A stretch of DNA of 64,000 nucleotides from Ectocarpus siliculosus (GCA_000310025.1 FN649745.1:293607-357606); one strand, 5' to 3'; shown: positions 46,701 to 59,100, counted from the stretch's first letter. The notes: a model not told the origin generated them from the letters alone. Numbers and translations are program-made.

Positions 46701-47061
46701 CACGATGATGACCAACAACTGGGACAATATAGACATCAGTGTCCCCCAAAGGGCCACCTACCAACGAAAGAAGCACCAGTCTCCTGTCCAGCTGCTCCTG
46801 TCCACTCTAGCTACAGGCTCAGACCTGTCAACCAGCACTAGAACTTTTGCTTTGTCAACTGCAACCTGGGTCCAAAGAATATGACTCTTTATAATACCTG
46901 GTATTATAAGGTCGGTGTGGGCGCGGGGGGCTCCGTGGGTAGACCTCGCTGTTCGTCTGGGTACCAACGACGCTTGCTTTGAATGCGACATTCACATTGC
47001 TGCGATGCATCACCCAACTGCCCACCACTTGACAACTCTGTGCGATTTGGCGACACACACC

Positions 47062-47646
47062 ATGCCACCACGTTACGGCAACACCCCCGCCAAAAGGCTT
47101 CGATTTGTAGGGGCTACTTTGGCCTGCCTTACGCTGATGTCCTCTGGAGCCTCAGTAATCGACGAAACATGTTCCCACCAGCATTGCTCTCTGCAACGGC
47201 GTTCGAGAACGCTCCGGTCTGGTGCTCAGGCTTGGTCACGGATGCGGCCCCGACAGAGTGCTTGGACGGTTCGTGGAGGGTACAAGCACGGTAGTAGTGC
47301 CACCGCCAGCAACAGTGGCAGCAACAGCAGCAATAGTGTGGGGCAAGATGGGTTTCCTCCACGCGGCGAAACCACAGCAGTAGACAGCAACATCGACAAG
47401 TTGGCAGCGGATCTTCGAGCGACGAGGGATCACATCGCCGCTGATATCCATGCTCGTGGAGAGGCTATTGCAGCAGATCTCAAGGGCAAGCAGGAGAAGA
47501 TTGTGGATGAAGTGCTCAGGGAACGCTCACCCGAGGCCTTTGGCGAGCTCGGAGGGCATGCCTCGTCTTACGATTCAGCGACAGCGGTAAGCAGAGCAGC
47601 AGTACAAACAGCAATACCTTCGAGAGCGACTCTCGGCCGCGATTGA
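47062..47646 (+). other. Possible secreted coiled-coil protein ORF (194 codons), broken end
   Basis: From ATG at 47062 the frame begins with a basic stretch and a hydrophobic segment (FVGATLACLTLMSSGASV) that could be a signal peptide. A Ser/Asn-rich linker follows, then a regular helix with repeated Ala-Asp-Leu heptads (KLAADLRATRDHIAADIHARG). Just after, near 47590, coding-like sequence (QYKQQYLRERLSAAIEQ) continues in a different frame, so there is a frameshift or small intron there. No family is recognised. Confidence 0.3.
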
Positions 47647-49010
47647 ACAGGTGCAGCCTCTCGCGCCCATCCGCCACCCACTCTGTTGCAGCTTGCTCTA
47701 TTTTAACAGATGGGTGCATGTATGCATCGCATGCTACAAGCCTTCGGAATCATCGCACGCATTCGGGTAATAATGGAAGATTTTGAAATTACCAGCGGCA
47801 ACCACTGGTGTTGGAAGCTAGTCTATGCTTCATACACATGAGGCGGGGTAATAAACCCTCGTGTCTCAGGAGTGCTGACTGGTCATTGATTGACAATTTG
47901 CAAGAGCTAGTGTGGTGGCAACCCGTGGAATTGCCGACCTGCAGCCCTCCACGTCGGATGTTGGCAAGTCTATTGGTGTGTTCTGGTGTCCTTGTGGGAA
48001 GAACAGGGGCTCGGCATGCAGGCAGGGCTCACGTTGGGGGGGGAGGCAGAGAAGTACAGAGTAAAAAAGTAGATTTGCAGCAGTTTCGGTTTTCACGGGG
48101 CCCTCTCACCGATCATTTCAAACGAAATATTTGGAATATACTGAAAAGAGAGTAGTTTAGGCGAGGTGGAGGACTGATCTGTTTATGTTCTTCGCTTTGC
48201 CAGCCGCACCGCGGCCGCGCAACAACCCTTACGATGTGACCCTATGCATACGAGTTAACACTACAGTCGCCGGCATCCCTCATGGCCTCTGCAGAAATAG
48301 ACGCGTCTGCTTTCCTGCACTTTCCTCTCTCTCTCTCCCGCCCTCTCTTCCACTTCTTTTTTGCGTCTGCGTTGAAAAAAAAAAATGAACGTCAAACGGA
48401 ACCAGGACTGACAGTCCAACCTTCGTTTTGCCGACGAGTAGCCAGACACCTACAAAGGAACGCCGTTTCGCAGAAACATCAAAACACCTTGAACGTAGAG
48501 TGAGGGATTCGGCACAAGTGGGAGGGGGTATAGGTCTGATATCCACGGTCGTTTTCGGTAGTGTTGGATATCTAGATATATACACACCGCTATCTAAATG
48601 AATCTATTGTGAGTTATACAGCATGTATGCTGCAGCAGAGAAGGGTGCCGCTCTCTGTCTGGAGCATGCGAATCGAGTGGCGACTACATAGGCGAGAGTG
48701 TGTCACAAAACGGGTGACTGACCGAGAAATTATCTTGTGCAAACTCATCAATACTTATGGCCAACCCTATCGAGAGACATGGCCTTTCAGTCATTCGTGT
48801 GGGGGTTAGTTGGAGACGGAGTAGATTAAGCTAAATACCAGTTATTCAACAAGCGTTGGCGGGATGACGGCCGTTACCCCTTTGTTTCGGGTCAAGGGCG
48901 TGTGTACTTCAACTGTTGGAAGTGTTCCTGTTTGTTTACCTCAGATTGTTCAACAAGCTAAGAACCAGAAACTCATGAAGAACGGTTTCTCGTACCCTTG
49001 TGATCCTCTA
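47647..49010. other. Gene-poor stretch with repeats
   Basis: No coding sequence is supported. 47955-48065 is the inverted, diverged relative of 452-583 (shared blocks CTCACGTTGGSGGGGG and GGTGTG with flanking G-rich sequence). A pyrimidine-rich tract lies at 48320-48365. The rest shows nothing recognisable. Confidence 0.5.
47955..48065. repeat. Dispersed repeat shared with 452-583
   Basis: GGTGTGTTCTGGTGTCC, then GGGGCTCGGCATGCAGGC and GCTCACGTTGGGGGGGG align in order with the reverse complement of 452-583. Substitutions and small indels are frequent, which suggests old copies of one element. Confidence 0.55.
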
Positions 49011-49125
49011 GACGTCGTACGTATGATATTCGACACCTCAAGTATGATTGTGTTCCAACGCTAGACACTGGACGTCGTACGTATGATATTCGACACCTCA
49101 TGTATGATTGTGCTCCAACTTCCTA
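49011..49125. repeat. Two tandem 60-bp units
   Basis: Units starting GACGTCGTACGTATGATATT at 49011 and 49071 are nearly identical over about 50 bases (AAGTATG against CATGTATG in the middle). Confidence 0.85.
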
Positions 49126-49645
49126 GACAATACACAACGTGGCCTGGCGCGTCCACCGCACTCGGACTTACCTACGAAACCGCTCCGACATGTATATGAC
49201 AGCACAGCAGCTTGATTGTTTTGCAGGAATTCTGCTCCGATGTACATCTTTTCCCGCTTGAACTCTTACCACCACAACAACGAACGCCGCGTCTACTTTC
49301 TTCAAGCGAATTCTCCTCCCCCCGATTTTGACGTATTCCCCGCCGTCCGTGACATGGACCAACATGAGTCCCCGACCGCACCACGACAGCAGTAAGTACT
49401 GGTGCACCGGTGGCCATACCGTTGGGCATTGACATTCTCGTTGGTGTGGAGCTGGTGTTGGCAAGCCTCAATTCCAGACTGTCAATCGTTGACTTCTACC
49501 TTGTCACACCATCACCGCTTGGCTTAGCACACACCGTTCACAACCAACTTCAAACCAAAAAGCAGAGCGACTTGCAACCCCCCCCCGTCCTGATGACCAT
49601 CTCCTTAAAAATCCATTTTGTGCGTCATTGATCACACCGCAGGGC

Positions 49646-50128
49646 ATGGACGTGGCGAATCGGCGATCGTTTTTCTTGGGCATCCGGCGCGTGCTACTCC
49701 TGGTCCAGGTGGTGGAGCTCCTAGCGGCATGTATGTGGCAAGCCGCGTTCCCCTTCGGAGGACTCGCGGGATTCATCACAGCAGCGTCAACGATGAACGG
49801 GGAGGGTGGCACACCAAACACTGCTGTATTGGATACATTGAGGGATATCGTTGCGGGCGAAGCGGGAGATGGCAGAGGGCCGTTGGGTCTGGCCTTGGCG
49901 GCATGTTTGGCGCAGTTTTCTGTGTACACGATGCTGCTAGTGTGGTTCGGGTGCGATAGGGTTGTGCTGAGGGGTGTGAGGGTCACTGCGTGGGAGCACG
50001 GGGCTGCGGCGGTATGGGCTCTTACAAGGCTCTTGACCGGGCCTGGAGGAAAGCTGACCCACCTGGTCGCGTGTGCGTGGCTGGCGGGAATGGCCTTCTT
50101 GTGCGCATACTTCGGACGGCAGCTGTGA
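49646..50128 (+). CDS. Small multi-pass membrane protein, unrecognised
   Basis: ATG at 49646 opens 160 codons to TGA. The frame is preceded by ACACCGCAG, so it may be the last exon of a longer gene or a start exon after a 5' UTR intron. Four hydrophobic segments are seen: about residues 10-45 (LGIRRVLLLVQVVELLAAC and a second half with FGGLAGFI), 75-97 (LALAACLAQFSVYTMLLVWFG), about 105-120, and 135-157 (HLVACAWLAGMAFLCAYFG). A polar loop with GEGGTPNTAVLDTLRDIV lies between the first two. GC-rich, coding-like codon use and a clean stop favour a real gene. No family recognised. Confidence 0.5.
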   Translation: MDVANRRSFFLGIRRVLLLVQVVELLAACMWQAAFPFGGLAGFITAASTMNGEGGTPNTAVLDTLRDIVAGEAGDGRGPLGLALAACLAQFSVYTMLLVWFGCDRVVLRGVRVTAWEHGAAAVWALTRLLTGPGGKLTHLVACAWLAGMAFLCAYFGRQL

Positions 50129-51260
50129 ACAACACGCACTCACGTTTTATGTAGATGGAGAGGTTTGGATGTGCCTTAATGATTAAGAACACCAATGTAG
50201 TCGCGCACGATTTGTGGGAAGAATGCCCGTGGCTACCTTGTCTCGAGTTGTTTCCGTTGCAGGGTATAAACAGTCAGTCACGCGGTGAAGGCGACCGCAG
50301 TGTGAAACAACGCTAGGTTGGGGTGATTTTGCAGACTTTTCGCTCCAAGAAAAGAGCTGCTGAATCATCTCAACAAGCGAATGCCGAAAATAAGCTCTTT
50401 TGTGATTGAGGCTTCTTTCCCCTAAGAAATCTCAAACGGCGGTGTTGGAGATCTGCCTGAACTTGGCCGCTTGCTCGGTGCACACAAGCCGCTCGGTGAA
50501 CTTGCCAAAGTTCGAATCCTTCCGCGAGGAATGTGTAAGTCTCAGACGATTCAATATTCGCACCGACTCGTAGAGCTTGCGTTTCTTAACTCCGGCGCGA
50601 CCGACTGAAGGATATTCCTCCAGGCGTTTCGGCACGAAATCGTGGCCGAACAAACGAGCGGTGGACGGCCGAAAGCGGGAGATAATCAAATCGGCAGCTT
50701 GTGCAGTAATGACTTGCAACTTTCTAAGCAGCAAAAAGAGGCCTACACACAAAAGTTGCATCCAAACGTAAGTAGAACCAACGTGGATACATCACACGAC
50801 CATTCCCTTTAGGTGCAGTAGACTGACAGCGTGCAAACCCCCTCTGCGCAGGAACACTTAACCGCATAAAGGGTTCGCAACCACGACACGCGTAACACCG
50901 GTTGTGGTTCTTTTCACGCCCAAGTCCGCTTTCTGCGTAAGTCAATGCTCCCTAGGGTCTCCGCGGTCGGGGAGAGAGATTAAGGTGACGACGTGGTTCA
51001 GATGTGACGGCCAATTTGCACTGTCAGACAGTGATGGCTCTGACATGGAGCGACAGTGTCGCTAACTATGGAGCTAAACGCAGGTCTGCTCGACTCCCCC
51101 AGGTGGGAGGTGCCGACTAGGAACGACACCATCACGTGTGGTCCTCTGAGTTGCTCCCCGACCAAGCTGACCGAGAAAAGTTCAAGTTTCCCCGACTCGT
51201 CTCATGGACCATGAAAAACGCAACAACATCCATCCAGGGACACGACCTTCAACGGGGGCT
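50129..51260. other. Intergenic; one weak minus-strand ORF
   Basis: The only coding-like item is 50432-50761 on the minus strand (about 109 codons; contains FRPSTARLFGHDFVPKRLEE and LYESVRILNRLRL). It has no recognised family and no clear promoter or splice context. It could be a gene fragment. The remainder shows nothing. Confidence 0.35.
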
Positions 51261-53348
51261 CTAAAACGCCGCTCCCGCCCCCTCCCCATAGAAAAACGCC
51301 TCCGCAAGCGCGACCTCCGCCTCCTTCCCGAGCGCCCCCAGCTTCCGCAGCTCGCTACCCGACACTTTATCCCGAAACGCCACGGGATCTGCATCCCCCC
51401 TCACGGAGGCCGCAACAGAGGCGGCCAGTCGACAGATTGCGAGCAAAGCAGCGGTGTTCCTTTGACCATTGCCTGCACTTGTCGCGGCTTGTTCTCCACC
51501 ATTCCGACCGCTTGCGCTGCTGTCTTTGGTTCCTGTCTCCGAGGAAGTGGGTGCCTTCGCAGCGGCGCTGAGGGATGAAATCTTGGTGACAAGCCCCGGC
51601 AGCACGGTGCCCAGGAGGCAGTCGAGGGTAGGGGGAGAAGCGGCCAAGAGGACTTGTGCGATCGCCGTGGGATCGCACCTGTGTGTATGCGAGTTGGGTG
51701 TCGAGAGGATGGGATGACAAAGAGGACAAAGAGGCAACGCGAGGGTTGTTCGGTCTTCGCATGTTCCACCTTTTCGTTTAGCGTGGTGTGTGGTGCCCTA
51801 TCGTACGAGGTGAAGCGGTCGTGGTAACCACGTGGGGGTCGCGCTCACATCAGAAGCGGCAGGTCACTGCGAGCCATGTCAACACAAGGTGGTAAGGGAG
51901 GTGAGATGCGCTGCTGGCGTTTGCACTTCGCTCGCCCACCTTCGGAAGTCAACGTAACGCTCGAGGCAGACGGACCAATCAGTGCGGGACAATGATGCCA
52001 CTTCCGCAATGACGTCTGGGGGCAAGCCTTCCGCTCGCCTGCTACCACCCGGTTCGCCGGAAAACGCCTCCGTGAGTTTTTCGCCAAGCTTAAAGAGATG
52101 GTCCTCCTGTTGGGCGTGTGTCGAGAGGTCGAGAGACAATGAACCTGACTTATGAACGTCCTGCGACGGGATGCTCACGGTGGTTGACTGCTGCGCATCA
52201 AGGACATAAAATGCGCGACAACGATGACAACAAAAAATCCGTCCACAGCCACAACCACGCAACCGCACGGGCGGCGTCCTAACCGGGATGTCATCGGAAG
52301 CCCATTGGCAAAACCCGTCGTTGCTGCCTTGTAAGTCACGCTGTAGCTCTGGCGGGAGTCCGATCATCGTTGGGGGCAAAACCTGTAGCAGCGTAATCGA
52401 CAACCAGTCACGCGAGGGAGCAGGTTCTGGGTGGTGTGGATACAAATATGTTAAATACCTGAGGGTGAAACAGATGACACAACCACTGTTCGTCCACAGG
52501 AGGAATACATTTGCAGTGTCTGAAGATATGTTGCTGGAATCAGTAGAGTACTTCACAACCACAACTGATGTTCATTAACATGTCCACAACTATACTTCAC
52601 CCAAGCCATACACTTTCTACATTCGCATGAACTGAATTTATGAACACTGTTTCTTCGAGGACTCTGAAATGCAAGGAATTCGTCCTGTTCTAAATTCCAC
52701 AGCTTACGAACTATGCATAGACATCGAAGAACCTCCTTCCCCGGACACCGAAAGCTGCGGTGGGGGGGGGCTGGTGTGGACATTCAGCTTGCATGGTGAG
52801 GCGCACCTGAGCTGGATCCATGCTATACACCGCGGGGAGTACCAAGCCGGAATCTGGGCCGCAATCGTGCTCTCCGTCCAAGCTCGCCTCTCCCCAGCAG
52901 CGTTCACTGTCCATGTTTGACATCTGTGTACGGAATGGAGCAGATGGACCGATGGGACCAAAGTCGCACGCACACACAGATGATCAACAGACCGTCAAGG
53001 ATTTAAATTTGAATTTGAATATCCCCCATACAGCCGTCGGTGTTGATCTGCAGTCCACTCCTCAGATCGCAAATGATCAATAAGCGTACTCACATCGAGT
53101 CTCATCCACTGTAGCTGTAGCATGCCTTCCTCGCCAGGAATACTTTCCTCGTACATGCGACACGGGTACGGCAGGACCTCCCCAGCCTGCTGTTCAGGGG
53201 GCGGCGGGTTTGCTGACTTCGCCCTGCACTCCTCGACGATCGCCCTCACAGCCGCCGGCAGCGATGACAGATCTGCCTCACCCCCACCTCTAGTTTCAAA
53301 GTCCGACCATGAAGAACACTCATTCTCCTGAGAGGTGGTGTCTGCCAT
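51261..53348 (-). CDS. Conserved-looking protein of unknown function with Cys cluster (410 aa)
   Basis: Complete 4-exon model on the minus strand: 53348-53094 (ATG), 52923-52807, 52382-51940 and 51678-51261 (TAG), with all phases matching. Residues 1-85 are acidic (SWSDFETRGGGEADL, then MYEESIPGEEGMLQLQWMRLD). A compact segment with CWGEASLDGEHDCGPD follows at about 94-108. Residues 168-179 hold a dense Cys cluster, CGCGRIFCCHRC, which could bind a metal. Then comes an Ala/Ser-rich helical C-terminal half with a final FRDKVSGSELRKLGALGKEAEVALAEAF stretch (shown in part). I do not recognise the family. Its start lies 279 bp from that of the plastid rRNA methyltransferase gene on the opposite strand. 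Confidence 0.7.
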
Positions 53349-53627
53349 GCTTTTCTATTCGTGCACCCGTGCTCTGACACCGCCGGTGCGTGGTGCTCTT
53401 GCTGCAGCTCGGCGGCCGGCTGTTAGGGGCATCGCAAACTGGACTCGGTCAACGGAGGGGTTCCACCCAAGAATTGGTGGGCGTGATTCAAGACCGGGGG
53501 TTGCCGTCACGTTTAGCGAGGACAAGAGCATCGTCAAGCATCGTCGGATCGTCGGCAGCGAGCTCTCTCGGGAGTGGCCAAGCGCGCACATTCGCGTTGC
53601 TGTTGTTGCGTTATACTTGGCGCAGAG
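53349..53627. promoter_or_regulatory. Probable bidirectional promoter region
   Basis: Two divergent genes start 279 bp apart (ATG at 53348 on -, ATG at 53628 on +). The region must contain both promoters and 5' leaders unless an upstream exon exists. An open frame with ATG at 53347 on + runs into this region but is in a different frame from the methyltransferase. No TATA box is evident. Confidence 0.45.
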
Positions 53628-55077
53628 ATGCTTGGTGCTAACGTCGTGGTTGTGGTATCAGCCCTTCTTGCGACGTCGACTACCTTTGTCTCGTCCTTTG
53701 TGCACTCACGATCAACTACCCAGCTGTCGCGAGAGTGGTCCGCCTGGCGGCGTCGTAGCCCGAGCGGCACCCGGCGATATAGTGTGACGGGACGGAGGCG
53801 GGAGCTTACGTGTGGGCTACAGATCACGGTACGCATACGGGGCAAGAAAAGCCGTGAAGAAGACTACACGAATCAGGTGTGGGCCTCTTGTAGACTAGTC
53901 CTGACCTCGTCTTGCTGCTTCATATGCTGCTTCAATTACGCATGTTCTTCACTTGCAAGTGCGGAAATAACTCCAAACACCAAACACTGTTTGATTATTG
54001 GTATCAATGCCAATCGCCAACCCCCTTACTGGGCACTCCCGCCCTCGGTTGTGTTTCGGCTCATCATGGACCATCCTACAGCTTAGCATCTAGATGTACA
54101 CTAGTCTACATATGTACTACATAGCCTGCTGTACATCGAGCTGTTGTCCGCTTCACCACCACCCTCATCGGCTCGAATTCACAACATACAACGTACACAC
54201 GCCCCGGAGAGGCATTTGTATCATTTCATGTTTTTACCTGGTTCGAGCGACATGCACAAAACCAATCGTATGACCATCTTTACGGCCGTGCGTCTCATTT
54301 CAGAACCTCCGCGGCTACATCGCTCAGCCTTACACATTTGTCGTGTGTATCGGCCTGCTCTGTCCAACTACACATTCCGCAATGCTCGGCTGAAAATAAA
54401 CATTTCCAAGCAGGCGTACGACGAGTACGCAAAGCGGTTGCGACCGGTCTTGGCCTTGGACACCCAGTGGCACAAGACCGACGATGATCTCGAAGCTGCC
54501 GTGAGGAAGGACCCAGGAGTGGTGGTAAGAGGACAACTGCGCTCCAACGCCCATACGATCGGATATTCATTGTGGAAGGATCGTTTCAAGTCTTGAGCGG
54601 CCCTTCTATGAAAGCGTTCTGAAACCCAGACAAAAGTTGAGGTTCCAAGTGTGGATTCCTCGAGTGTATGACGTTCAAAACTGTGTTCGGTTTGTCGTCG
54701 CCGACCGAACAACAGGCCAACCACACACTGACGATGTATTTCTCTTGCATCAAACAGACCCCTGTCCGTCCGTCAAATCCGCGCTCATGTTTGTTCCCAA
54801 TTAGGTCTGTCTAGATGAAGGCGGGCGTCAGATGAACTCTCCGGCGTTCTCCGACTTTCTCTTCTCGAAGCTCGAGGAAGGAGGGTCGCGCCTCACGTTC
54901 GTTGTCGGGGGCGCGGAAGGTTTACCCCCGGGGTTGAAGCAGAAGCCTCCACATGGAGGGGCAAAACTATCCCTATCGAGCATGACGTTCACCCATTTGT
55001 GGGCGCGAGCACTGTTGGCGGAGCAGATCTACAGAGCGTCTGAAATCCGGCGAGGGTCGAAATATCACAAAGAGTAA
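53628..55077 (+). CDS. RlmH-type 23S rRNA (pseudouridine-N3) methyltransferase, plastid-targeted
   Basis: Three exons, 53628-53876, 54414-54524 and 54805-55077 (TAA), join in phase 0 to give 210 residues. RlmH methylates N3 of the pseudouridine in helix 69 of the large ribosomal RNA, using S-adenosylmethionine; it is a small SPOUT (knotted) enzyme of about 155 residues. Seen here: RIRGKKSREEDY start of the domain (about residue 66), YDEYAKRLRP, VCLDEGGRQMNSPAF, the SAM-site motif FVVGGAEGLP (152-161), FTHLWARALLAEQIYRA (knot helix) and the terminal YHKE. The extra 65 residues begin with a hydrophobic signal peptide and a Ser-Ser/Phe-24 junction, followed by a Ser/Arg-rich stretch. This is the bipartite pattern used for complex plastids, so action on plastid ribosomes is likely. 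Confidence 0.92.
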
Positions 55078-56152
55078 AAGCAGCCGGTGTAGCGCGCTAT
55101 GGGAGGAGAACTGGTTTCACAGGCGCTTCGGCGTTGCCTATTGTACCCCAGTTGTTAAAGCAAGCCGACGAACATCGTCAAGCCGGCAAATGTCGTTGGC
55201 GTTGCTGGTCCCATGCTCTACCGAGTTTGACAACGTGTTGCAAGCAAGCATAGGCTTTCATCATATCTGCGCTCATCAAAGCGGCGACCTGACTCATGCC
55301 AACTTTTTACGGCTTGGGATGGGCTTCGCACATCTGATCAAACCGTGTCGACCTTTGTCCGGCTTCGGTCCCACGCACCAAATCGGGACGCCACGGGGAT
55401 GGCACAACTTGTGGCCATGTCGCAAATGGACCCACCATTACCGCCGGAGCGTTCCTGCTTTCCAGGGTCTCAGAACCGCGACGCGCCTCTGTTCTCAAGT
55501 TGATCCCCGCGCTGATCCTCTGGCGCTAATCCTGTGGAGATTGGCTTCCGGCGCCATGGCCATGCACGAGCACAAGGCTGCCCTCCGGAGTGGGCTCATG
55601 AGAGCACAGCTTCATCAAGGGGTGATGCACGATGAAAAAAAGCGTGGTGGTATCGAAGAATGCGCCGTTGCCCCCGATGTTTGAAGGACAGAACAGAGAG
55701 AACAACAGCTGCATTTCGGGACCAGCTGAAGAACATCTCAACGACAACTGCCCGTTAGGAACAGCTGTCTGCACAGCTGGCTGTCATCTAAAAGCTGTGA
55801 GTTGCCAAGCTCGAACAGCCTACGCAGCTGATGTGTTCAGACTCGCATAGCCCAGCGAATGGCACCGAACCAACAGAAAATCTGGATGCAGAGTCTGATT
55901 TCAATCCAACCTTTACAAGCAAAAATAAAATCTGGGAACACCACACTCCTTGCTCATTGCGCACGACCTCTTGCCGCGCAACCAACAGAACTCGCAGCGA
56001 CCCCAAAGGTTCCAGTGGCGTCGACACAGCAACTGCCATTTCTACTGAGAAACACAACAGGGTGAGCCAGCCATCCAAAGTGTCTCTTTCACAACTTCTG
56101 CTACCGTGGCCACGTCGTTGGGACACGTAGGAGAGGCCCGGAATCCAGCTGA
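55078..56152. other. Region between convergent genes; no secure gene
   Basis: About 1.1 kb between the stop codons of the methyltransferase (+) and PRP18 (-). A plus-strand open frame at 55190-55684 (about 164 codons, ATG at 55190) has no recognisable features and is probably chance or 3' UTR. Nothing else stands out. Confidence 0.45.
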
Positions 56153-59100
56153 TCAACGGACCTTTTTACTCGGGGCGATGTCGGGACGCTTGTCTTGCAA
56201 ATAGGTCATGAGCCGTTTGACCGAGACCAAATACTTGCGCTGGGCCTCGTTGTTCATGATGTGGGCCACGTTTTTTGACGAGATACGCTCGCGACCTGAG
56301 TGAGAGCACGGGGGGAAAAAGAACATATGCAGACGGGGTGAGAGAGATATGTTTAGCCAAGAGCCCTTCTCTGTAGTGTTTCAAATCGATACCGCTAGTT
56401 GACAACACAACAGGTATCCATTCTAATCAAACAGACGGAACCATATTCTACACATTGTTGACATCACTTTGCCAACGCTAACAAAAGAGACGTACCTGAT
56501 CGCTCGTGGATGCCCACCATGGTGAGCCCGATCGGCCACGGGGCGTTCCCAATGGCGGTGAGGATGTATATGTCGTTGGCGCGGACGAACTCGCCCTCCT
56601 TCATGAAGTTGATCATCGTCACGAGGTTGTTCAGGATGCCGTCGGGCAACGCCTGAAGTTGACACCAAAGACGCATGGCGGCAGTCGTGTCGCATGACGT
56701 CACGGTGGTGGGGGGCACTCGCACAAACGTGCGGGTTTTTCGTGGCCCTTTCCTCGCTACAAATATCGCCCTTGCACTTCGGCAAGTGGTGCCCCGCAGT
56801 AGTATCGAATATTGTTAACCAAACACCCTCCATACATAAAAGCTGCATGGACAACACAAGAAAACAGAAGCTTTCACGTGCACGTCCAGACCAAACTCAA
56901 CAATTCCAAGCACGGCAAAAGAGGAAACAAAGCAAATAACACCGAACACCAAATAGCGACATCAGACACGATGCACAACACGCACCTTCTGCTTGCATAG
57001 CTTGAACAGGGGGCGCATGTAGTCCTTAGCCTGCTTCTGCGTCTTGGTCTCGAGCTTCCCCTGCACCGTGCGCTTGACGTGGTCCGGCCTAGCATTCAGG
57101 TCCATCTCCCACTCCTTCAGCAGCCCCCTGAAGAACGTCCGCACCAGCTTATTCCGCTCCATCTCCTTCACCTCTCCGTCCAGCCCCGCCTCCTTGTCAG
57201 CAGCATCCTCCCCTCCCGCGCCCCCTCCGCTCGCAGCCGCCGCGGCCGCTCCCCCCTCCCCACCCACCCCGTCGCCCTTGTCCGCCGCTCCAGTCTCTCC
57301 CCCCCCCGCAGTCCTTGTTGCCTGCCGCGCTGCTCGTGCACCCGCTCCGGTTTCGTCGTCGTCGTCATCGTCGTCATCTGAGTCGTCTCCCGCCTTACCA
57401 TCGCCAGCCGCGGTCTCATCGTTCCGGCCGGTGGCGGCGTCGAGGTGGCTTCCCGTCAGGTCCGAGCTCACGTTCCCCAAAAATTCGTTATTCTGTTTTT
57501 GATACGGCGCGCGTAGGCGTGTGGGAATGCAGTAGGAAACGCCGAGAGGGAGCACGAATTGTGGGTAACGAGGATGCGCGGGCATCACTGTTCGAGAGGG
57601 ACACCGCTGGGGATTTAATGTTAACTTTCTGCTGTCGGGGGTGCGGGTGGTTCACTGGCAACTGGCACTCAGAAATGGTTGCACATACAAATACCGGAGA
57701 ACGCAAAAATCCTTCTCCTTCAGAACCCGCCACGTCCAAGAGAAACAAATCATGGGAAGCATTTATTAGGAAGACAATAGACAAGCGCAACAGGGAAGAC
57801 AACTCACAACGTTGTGCCCATCCGCCAGGGTAAAGTCGTCCTGGTGGTGCCCCTTATCCTCCTCCGCCAGCAGGAGACGCGCGGAACGCTGAGCTTGGGT
57901 CTCGCCGAAGAGCGTGATAGGTAGGCACAATGCGCGGAGGCGGGCCTTCGCCTGGAGGGGGGGTCGTGAAAACATGAAGGGGGTAACGGTAACAATAGAG
58001 GGTCAAGGGTTGAACATGGAAGGCACCAGATGTAGGGGTGAAAATTGGAGGAATTTAGCCCGACGTTGTTCAGTAACACTATTTAGAGCATGTTGTGGTC
58101 CCCAGCGGGGGGTACGGTCCTTGTGCCTGGATGGTGCTTGTTCATGATAGAGCTCGCGTTTCACCCATGCTGAATCGGAATGGTCAAGTCTGCTAAGCTA
58201 ATGGCTCCTTCAAACATTCCGGGCAGATGGTACTCAGGTGTCTTGGCTGAGCATCTGTTCTTATGTCTGTTCTTATGGTCAATTTGTCACAATCATTGAG
58301 CGTTATTCGAGGCTCCCTTTCTTCACGGTCAATTCTTAAGATTCACGGCGGCGCAGAGCGTACTGTACTGCTGTTAGAGGCGGCTCGTCGATACTGCGCT
58401 CCTTGTTGTAGGACCGACATCAGAGTGCGCGAAAACTACACCTCAGGGGCAAGGAGGTTCATCTTGCTCACCTCTTTCGCCGGCACCTCGTCCTCCTGGG
58501 CGGTGGCTGCTGCCTCGTTTGCAGCGGCTGCCGCAGCCGCCCGCTCCTTCTCCTTGGCGGCGTCAGAAGCCTTCTTCTTTTCCTTCACTGATACCGGGGC
58601 TGACCTCTTCTTTCGCCGCTCTTCCTCCTCCTCCTTTTTCCGCTCCTCTTCCTCGCGCTTGCGCTTCTTCTCTTCCCTCAACCTTGGCGCGAATAAATTC
58701 AGGCAGAGGAAGGGTTGGGGTGCGGCTGGATCTGATGCGATTATATTCCGTCCCCCAAGGCCAAATTTGTTCGAAACGCCACGTGTTTTCCTGCTTTGGC
58801 GATTGTGGCCAGTGCCCGATGAGTCAAATCGGACACGTTCTTGGAAGAACGCGTTGTAATCGAACGAGTATCGACCCCTTGAGACGGCTAGAATGTTTGT
58901 CAGCGTGCAAATAGTATCGACCCGAGCAAGATACTACCTGTGTGGGTTAGACTATGGATGGAGCTTAAATACTCCAGCAAGACTGAAAGGGAAAATCTGA
59001 CGAGGAGCCGACCGCATTGCGGTGCTGCATGCAACACTCTTCTTTCTTCGTGTGGATATCGCACCTACCGTAGGAGGCTTGTAATTGACCGACACACATG

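Noticed and set aside
55190-55684. A 164-codon plus-strand gene
   Set aside because: No recognisable feature, unusual composition (Trp/His-rich), and it lies where the 3' UTRs of two convergent genes are expected.
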